DNA of 8,317 nt from Actinomycetes bacterium (lineage in GTDB: Bacteria > Actinomycetota > Actinomycetes > Mycobacteriales > Mycobacteriaceae). The position numbers and the translations under genes are program-made. Below, piece by piece: positions 1-5,229 of the stretch. The DNA is taken from assembly GCA_023404955.1 (NCBI GenBank), contig JAEXZY010000151.1, forward strand, positions 1-8,317, in the 5' to 3' direction. The notes under the pieces are model-generated. The model ran no database searches, was not told where the DNA came from, and saw nothing but the letters and a program-made list of their open reading frames with translations. Position 1 is the stretch's first letter. Each line of letters starts with the position of its first letter.

Positions 1-1421
1 CTCGTGGACAGTCTTTCTTTGCTCGTATGGGTTGGTCATGGAAGGATCGCTATATGGTGAATGCAACGATGCGTGCCGATGGTTCTTCTAAGTTTGCAAG
101 AGGTCATCGTTGGGGCTATTTCCCTTCTGTTTCTGCAGGTTGGACTATTACTGAGGAAGATTTCATGAAATCAAGTGCTTCTTGGTTGGATTTCTTGAAA
201 CTTCGTCTTTCTTGGGGTCAGGTTGGTAATGCGAATATCAAGTGCTATCAGTATTTGGCTCCTGTATCTACATCCAATACCAATTACAACTTTGGTACTG
301 ATGGTGGTACTACTGGTTGGAATATGGGTGCTTATACCAGCCGTTTGGCGAATGAGAATGTGAAGTGGGAAACTTCTGAGCAGTATAACGTAGGTTTGGA
401 TGCTCGTTTCCTCCGTCAGCGACTCTCTTTGACATTTGATGCATATATCAAGAATACTAAGGATTGGTTGGTACAGGCTCCTGTCTTGGCTACTGCTGGT
501 ACAGGTGGTCCGATCATCAATGGTGGTGATGTGAAGAATAAGGGTATTGAACTTGGTCTTTCCTGGAATGATCAGATTGGTAAGGATCTTGTCTATAGTG
601 TAGGTGCCAACTTCGCATACAACCATAATGAAGTAGGTGCTATCCCAACGAAGGATGGTATCATCCACGGTCAGGAAAATCAGATTTATCAGAATGCAGA
701 AGAGTTCTATCGTGCAGAGAATGATCATGCAATCGGTTACTTCTGGGGTTACAAGACAGCAGGTATTTTCCAGAACCAGCAGGATATCAATAACTGGATT
801 GCAGCAGGTAATGGTGTGATGCAGAGTAATGTGCAGCCTGGTGATGTGAAGTATGTCGATATCAATCATGATGGTGTAATTAATGCAAATGATAAGGTTG
901 ATCTGGGTAATGGTCTTCCTAAATATACTTTCGGCTTTAACTTTTCTCTTGGTTACAAGGGATTTGATTTGAGTGCTAACTTTACGGGGGCTGCTGGCTT
1001 CCAGATAGCACAGTCTTACCGCGATCCAAGTTCTTCTCAGGCCAATTATAGCCGCCGCATTTTAAAGCGCTGGACAGGTGAGGGTACAAGCAATGAGATT
1101 CCTCGTGTTACCTACGGAGATGTTGGTAACTGGTTGTTCTCAGACCTCTATTTGCAGGATGGTGACTATATCCGCTTGCAGAACCTTACCATGGGCTACG
1201 ATTTCAAGAAGCTCATCTCTTGGAAGGGACTCTCTAAGATGCGCCTCTATTTCCAGGTGCAGAATCTCTTTACTTTGACCAAGTATGATGGTATGGATCC
1301 GGAAATCGGTTCTTTCAATGGTACTGATGGCAACAGCAGCGACTCTTGGGTATCTGGTGTTGATATGGGTTACTATCCACATCCACGTACTTTCATCGTT
1401 GGTTTAAATCTTGCATTCTAA
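1..1421 (+). CDS. SusC-like TonB-dependent outer-membrane receptor, C-terminal part
   Basis: This is the C-terminal 472 residues of a SusC/RagA-family TonB-dependent receptor, the outer-membrane beta-barrel that imports oligosaccharides with energy from TonB. The open frame is already running at base 3, so the start, signal peptide, carboxypeptidase-like domain, plug and first barrel strands lie upstream. The visible part is rich in alternating aromatic and polar strands (for example MGWSWKDRYMVNATMRADGS near its beginning). It holds the family-typical segment GDVKYVDINHDGVINANDKV (bases 840-896), followed by a G-PKYTFGFNFSLGYKGFDLS strand. It ends in YPHPRTFIVGLNLAF with a terminal phenylalanine, as expected for Bam-assembled barrels. 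The stop is 19 bases before the SusD-like start, so the two are surely cotranscribed and should form the SusCD complex. Substrate specificity cannot be read from this fragment. The family call is very secure. Confidence 0.96.
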   Translation, partial: RGQSFFARMGWSWKDRYMVNATMRADGSSKFARGHRWGYFPSVSAGWTITEEDFMKSSASWLDFLKLRLSWGQVGNANIKCYQYLAPVSTSNTNYNFGTDGGTTGWNMGAYTSRLANENVKWETSEQYNVGLDARFLRQRLSLTFDAYIKNTKDWLVQAPVLATAGTGGPIINGGDVKNKGIELGLSWNDQIGKDLVYSVGANFAYNHNEVGAIPTKDGIIHGQENQIYQNAEEFYRAENDHAIGYFWGYKTAGIFQNQQDINNWIAAGNGVMQSNVQPGDVKYVDINHDGVINANDKVDLGNGLPKYTFGFNFSLGYKGFDLSANFTGAAGFQIAQSYRDPSSSQANYSRRILKRWTGEGTSNEIPRVTYGDVGNWLFSDLYLQDGDYIRLQNLTMGYDFKKLISWKGLSKMRLYFQVQNLFTLTKYDGMDPEIGSFNGTDGNSSDSWVSGVDMGYYPHPRTFIVGLNLAF

Positions 1422-1440
1422 CTCTTTAATAGAAAGTAAC

Positions 1441-3135
1441 ATGAAAAGAAAACATATATTGATGAGTGCTTTGATATTGTCTGCCTTGACATTTACGTCT
1501 TGCGAAGACTTTCTCGACACTTCATCTAAAACAGATATGAACTCTGAGACCGCTTATAGCACTCCGGGTGCTGCAGGTCTGGATCTCATTGGCTGCTATG
1601 ATGGTTGGCAGCGTACAATTAGTGATGAGGGTGTGGGCATGTATCTTACTGCAGAGTTTGCTTCCGACCAGGCTTTTGCTGGTTTAGGACTTTCTGATGC
1701 TAAGAATAATAACGTGCTCGACCAGTTTGATACAGGTCTTGCTCCTTCTTATAATGATATGTTTAACACCGACTGGGTAAACTATTACAAGGCTATCTTC
1801 CGTTGTAATAAGTTGATTCAGGCTGATGCTACTATCAATTGGAATGGCGATACCAAGACCGAAGGCCGCATCATGGGTGAGGCTCGTGCCATCCGTGCCA
1901 TCTTGTATTTTGATTTGGCCCGCTTGTTTGGTGATGTACCTTTGCTGTTGGTACCGACTGAGGAGAATGTTCCTCGTACTCCTGCCAAGGAAGTATATCA
2001 GGCTATTTTCGATGATTTGAAATATGCTGCCGAGAATATTCCTGCTGATGCTTATCCATTGAGCGACCGTAATACCAATGATGGTCGTATTACCAAGTAT
2101 GCAGCTGAGGCTTTATTAGCTCGTGCGTACCTTTATTATACTGGTTATTATGGCGAAGAACATCCTGCTTGTTCTAAGGCAGAGGCTACTGCTGCCATCA
2201 ATGACGTGGTAGAAAATGGTGGCTATGAGTTGGAAGAAAATTATAAGGATTTCTGGATGCCTTCTTCTGATATTACCGCTGAGTCCAAGACCGTGACGGG
2301 CGATGATACAAAATATAATTGGCAAACTACTTACGCTGGTAAGTGGTATGATGGCGATGGTTGGAAGTCTGGACAGGGTAATTTGTCTAAGGAAATCGTT
2401 CTGAACATGAAGTTTGCTGTTACTCAGAATTATGATGGTGATGGTGATGGTAATACATTCTCTGTTTACCTTGGTCCTCGTAACCGTTGTGCAAACGATG
2501 TACATATTGCCAGTGGATGGGGCGCTTGCCCTGTTACTCCTGCTTTTGTGGAGCAGTATAAGAACGATCCTCGTTTCTCTGCTTGTGTTTGGAGTTGTCA
2601 GGATGCTGGCTTTACTGCCGATGAGGCTGATACATACGAATATACAGGTTATTATACCCGTAAGTATGCGCCAATGTGTTTCTCTGATGGTACACGTCAG
2701 GAGGTAGGTTTTAAATTGGGTATTGCTCACCAGAACCTTACTTATTACCAGGACTATACCATCATGCGTTATGCTGATGTCTTGTTGATGCATTCAGAGT
2801 TGAATGGTAACGACTGGGGCTTGAATAAGGGTCGTGCTCGTGTAGGTCTGGAATCTGTTGATTATAGCATTGAGAATATCCGCAAAGAGCGTGCCATCGA
2901 GTTGGCTTTCGAAGGTGTGCACTATTGGGATTTGATGCGCTATAAGAAGGATGGTGCTTATGCAGCTGAAGCCATTGCCAAAGCTCAGAATGGAGCCAAG
3001 GTGAAGAATGGAGGTGTGGATGCTACGACCAAGTTCGTGGAAAGCAATTTCACTTCCAAGAAAGGCTTGATTCAGATCCCTAATACTCAGATTACGCTTT
3101 CCGGTAAAGTTCTTACTCAGAACCCTGGATGGTAA
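1441..3135 (+). CDS. SusD/RagB-family outer-membrane lipoprotein
   Basis: A complete 564-residue SusD-family protein, the surface lipoprotein that caps the SusC barrel and binds the incoming glycan. The start is the ATG at 1441. An in-frame TTG at 1411 lies inside the SusC gene and would spoil the signal peptide. The lipobox ends LTFTSC with lipidated Cys21, followed by EDFLD, matching the usual CEDFLD mature start of this family. The N-terminal SusD-like helical region includes EARAIRAILYFDLARLFGDV (148-166) and GRITKYAAEALLARAYLYY (215-233), the TPR-like helices. The C-terminal SusD/RagB region has RYADVLLMHSELN (443-455), the ER-EL motif IRKERAIELAFEGVHYWDLM (480-499), and a final LTQNPGW. 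Residues 332-338 (DGDGDGN) form a DxDxDG-type loop that may bind calcium (inference). Length is normal for the family. The ligand is unknown. The gene lies 19 bases after the SusC-like gene and 42 bases before the next lipoprotein. Confidence 0.97.
   Translation: MKRKHILMSALILSALTFTSCEDFLDTSSKTDMNSETAYSTPGAAGLDLIGCYDGWQRTISDEGVGMYLTAEFASDQAFAGLGLSDAKNNNVLDQFDTGLAPSYNDMFNTDWVNYYKAIFRCNKLIQADATINWNGDTKTEGRIMGEARAIRAILYFDLARLFGDVPLLLVPTEENVPRTPAKEVYQAIFDDLKYAAENIPADAYPLSDRNTNDGRITKYAAEALLARAYLYYTGYYGEEHPACSKAEATAAINDVVENGGYELEENYKDFWMPSSDITAESKTVTGDDTKYNWQTTYAGKWYDGDGWKSGQGNLSKEIVLNMKFAVTQNYDGDGDGNTFSVYLGPRNRCANDVHIASGWGACPVTPAFVEQYKNDPRFSACVWSCQDAGFTADEADTYEYTGYYTRKYAPMCFSDGTRQEVGFKLGIAHQNLTYYQDYTIMRYADVLLMHSELNGNDWGLNKGRARVGLESVDYSIENIRKERAIELAFEGVHYWDLMRYKKDGAYAAEAIAKAQNGAKVKNGGVDATTKFVESNFTSKKGLIQIPNTQITLSGKVLTQNPGW
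2434..2451 (+). repeat. (GATGGT)x3 microrepeat encoding DGDGDG in the SusD-like protein
   Basis: Three exact hexamer copies in frame encode residues 332-337, followed by Asn338. The result is a DxDxDG-type acidic loop in a non-helical part of the SusD-like protein, possibly a metal-binding loop. Such a repeat could also change copy number by slippage without breaking the frame. Confidence 0.6.
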
Positions 3136-3177
3136 TTCCTTTGAGGTAACATAATAAACATTTAATAATAAGAAGAT

Positions 3178-5211
3178 ATGAAAATACATAATCTTATATA
3201 TACGCTTCTTGCTGCCATAGCAGTCTTCCTGATGGCTTCTTGCTCTCCAGAAGATTTCGGATTTGGCAAGAAGACATACTCTCCAGAAGATTTGGTGGAG
3301 GGTAAGGCTTATACGGTTACCATTGAGGGTAATGTATTAAAGCTGGAATCTAAGATTTCTGATGCCACATCTCTTTGGATTACTCCTATTGGGCGTTCCC
3401 AAGAGAAAGCGTTTACCGTGGAACTTCCTTTTGCCGGCGATTATGAGGTAACCTTTGGTGTGGAAACTCCTGGTGGTATCGTTTATGGTGAACCATACAA
3501 AATCAATTTGGCTAAGAATGATTTTTCTCTCTTGAGTGATAATAAATGGTTCCTATTGGCGGATAAGGATTATAAAACAGGTCAGGAACTTCCTGATGCT
3601 GCTACTCTCTCTGCTGGCGTCAGCAAGAAGTGGTATCCTTGCGATGCAAATTACAACATCGGCCGTTGTACAGGTCCTGTGATGTATTGTTCACCTTATG
3701 ATCCTGATGGTGACGGCAAGGGATATACTGCTGATGATGAGGCAAATGGTGTTTATAAGGATTTGCTTTTTGGCTCTGACAACTGGAAACCAAACTGGGA
3801 TCCTGGCTTCCAGAGCTGGTTGATTCCTGAAACTGATCCTTACATGGATTCTTATATGACATTCAGTATGGATGCTCAGAATGGTTGTGTGGCTACCATG
3901 TATCGTGGTGAATCCGGAACAAAGGGTGCCAGCACGGGTTCTAATATGGTGGGTAAGTTTAATATGAATTTGACTGATAAGACAAAGCCTACCATCTCTT
4001 TCACAGATTGCTATGCCATGCATAATACAGGTTTTGATGCTGTTTGCTCCAACTACACTCAGGATATTCAGATTGCAGAGTTGACTCCATACCTCCTTCA
4101 GTTGGTTACCAAGCGTACCAATTCAGAGGGTAACTGGTATCTTGTCTGGAACTTCGTTTCTGAGGATGTAATTGCTACCAAGGGTGCTTGCATTCCTAAG
4201 GCCGATCAGGATTTGATAGAGACAGCGAAGCCTAAGCTTCCTACTTTCGAGAATATCCATACCGACTTGTTCACTGCCGATATCAATGGTGACAAGTATG
4301 TAGGTAGCAAGATGACTTTCAATTTGGATTCTGAGACTCCTTATGATTTCTTGTGGTGGAACGGTTCACCTAATGTAAAGGCATGGGAGAGCGTAACCGG
4401 TGGTAAGTATAACTCTACCTGGGCTCCGGCTCTTGACGACAAGGCAATCGATAACTTCGAGTTGACTATCAGCAAGGCTTCTGATGGCTCTTACAATTAT
4501 GAATGTGGAGAGGCGGATGGTAAGGTGAAAATCACAGAGAATACCTTGACTTTCGATAAGGAAATCTCTGTATTTGCCGTGGCTGGCGATAAGCGCACCA
4601 TCGAATTGAAGGGCAAGCAGTTCTATATCCTTGGCAACTCTGCTGATGATCAGTATCTCACTATCGGTATTCCTGAGACAACGGATGAGAATGGTTTGGT
4701 CAACTCTTATCTCGTAGCTAAGTTGGCTTACAAGAAGATTGCTACCGGTCCTACAGGTCCTACCAAGGTGGCTATCGACAATTCCATCATCCACAACGAG
4801 GGTATCATGTGGATTGAGAATGGTTGCCTCCGCGTCGCTTTCCACTCTTATGGTGAAACAGGTAAGGGAATCTTCAAGGATGTGAAGTCTGTGAAGTTGA
4901 AGAAGAACCAGACCATCACCGTTACCTTTAAGATTAAGGGTGGCGTGACATGGAGCAAGACTCCTAAGTGTGCCTTGATTGATAACAATATCAAGAAAAC
5001 ATGGGAACCAGGTGCATACGATCTTCCTGATGCTGTTGCTGTAGATACCAATGGCGGTGAGACTACCGTTTCACTTACCAATACCACCGGTTCTACACAG
5101 ACCTTCACGGCAACCTGTCTCGACCTGTCAATTCAGTTGAATGGTTTTGGCGACTACGGTGGCTCAACCGACAACATCGACATTGAGATTGTTTCCTGCA
5201 CAATTCAATAA
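3178..5211 (+). CDS. PKD-like-domain lipoprotein, probable surface glycan-binding protein
   Basis: A complete 677-residue lipoprotein in the SusE/SusF position of the locus. The signal peptide has a hydrophobic core and a lipobox ending LMASC, with lipidated Cys22 followed by SPED. Residues about 43-112 look like a PKD/Ig-type domain (PFAGDYEVTFGVETPGG at 84-100). Residues about 116-331 form a tryptophan-rich module with conserved-looking KWY, GPVMY, SWLIPETD, MTFSMD and VWNFVSEDV blocks. A related module recurs in the next gene. Residues about 361-518 may be a more diverged second copy. A GPTGPT linker (524-529) leads to a C-terminal beta-rich domain (530-677) of jelly-roll, carbohydrate-binding-module appearance. 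DPDGDG at 175-180 resembles a calcium loop. The mature protein has 12 cysteines, many for this setting. I see no catalytic signature. A role in holding glycan at the cell surface is inferred from position, lipidation and domain style. I cannot assign a named family to the central modules. Confidence 0.85.
   Translation: MKIHNLIYTLLAAIAVFLMASCSPEDFGFGKKTYSPEDLVEGKAYTVTIEGNVLKLESKISDATSLWITPIGRSQEKAFTVELPFAGDYEVTFGVETPGGIVYGEPYKINLAKNDFSLLSDNKWFLLADKDYKTGQELPDAATLSAGVSKKWYPCDANYNIGRCTGPVMYCSPYDPDGDGKGYTADDEANGVYKDLLFGSDNWKPNWDPGFQSWLIPETDPYMDSYMTFSMDAQNGCVATMYRGESGTKGASTGSNMVGKFNMNLTDKTKPTISFTDCYAMHNTGFDAVCSNYTQDIQIAELTPYLLQLVTKRTNSEGNWYLVWNFVSEDVIATKGACIPKADQDLIETAKPKLPTFENIHTDLFTADINGDKYVGSKMTFNLDSETPYDFLWWNGSPNVKAWESVTGGKYNSTWAPALDDKAIDNFELTISKASDGSYNYECGEADGKVKITENTLTFDKEISVFAVAGDKRTIELKGKQFYILGNSADDQYLTIGIPETTDENGLVNSYLVAKLAYKKIATGPTGPTKVAIDNSIIHNEGIMWIENGCLRVAFHSYGETGKGIFKDVKSVKLKKNQTITVTFKIKGGVTWSKTPKCALIDNNIKKTWEPGAYDLPDAVAVDTNGGETTVSLTNTTGSTQTFTATCLDLSIQLNGFGDYGGSTDNIDIEIVSCTIQ
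3243..3293 (+). repeat. In-frame 15-base direct repeat encoding SPED twice after the lipobox
   Basis: CTCTCCAGAAGATTT occurs exactly at 3243-3257 and 3279-3293, 36 bases (12 codons) apart. It encodes SPEDF just after lipidated Cys22 and SPEDL twelve residues later. It could reflect a short tandem duplication in the N-terminal tether of the lipoprotein. Confidence 0.6.
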
Positions 5212-5229
5212 CTTTAATAGCGCAAACTT

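Noticed and set aside
1411..1440. An upstream in-frame TTG that would lengthen the SusD-like protein by 10 residues.
   Set aside because: It overlaps the end of the SusC-like gene and would put polar residues ahead of the lipoprotein signal peptide; the ATG at 1441 gives a standard signal with Cys21.
4741..4764. A GPTGPT stretch in gene 3 as a collagen-like repeat.
   Set aside because: Only two G-P-T units are present; this is better read as a short interdomain linker.
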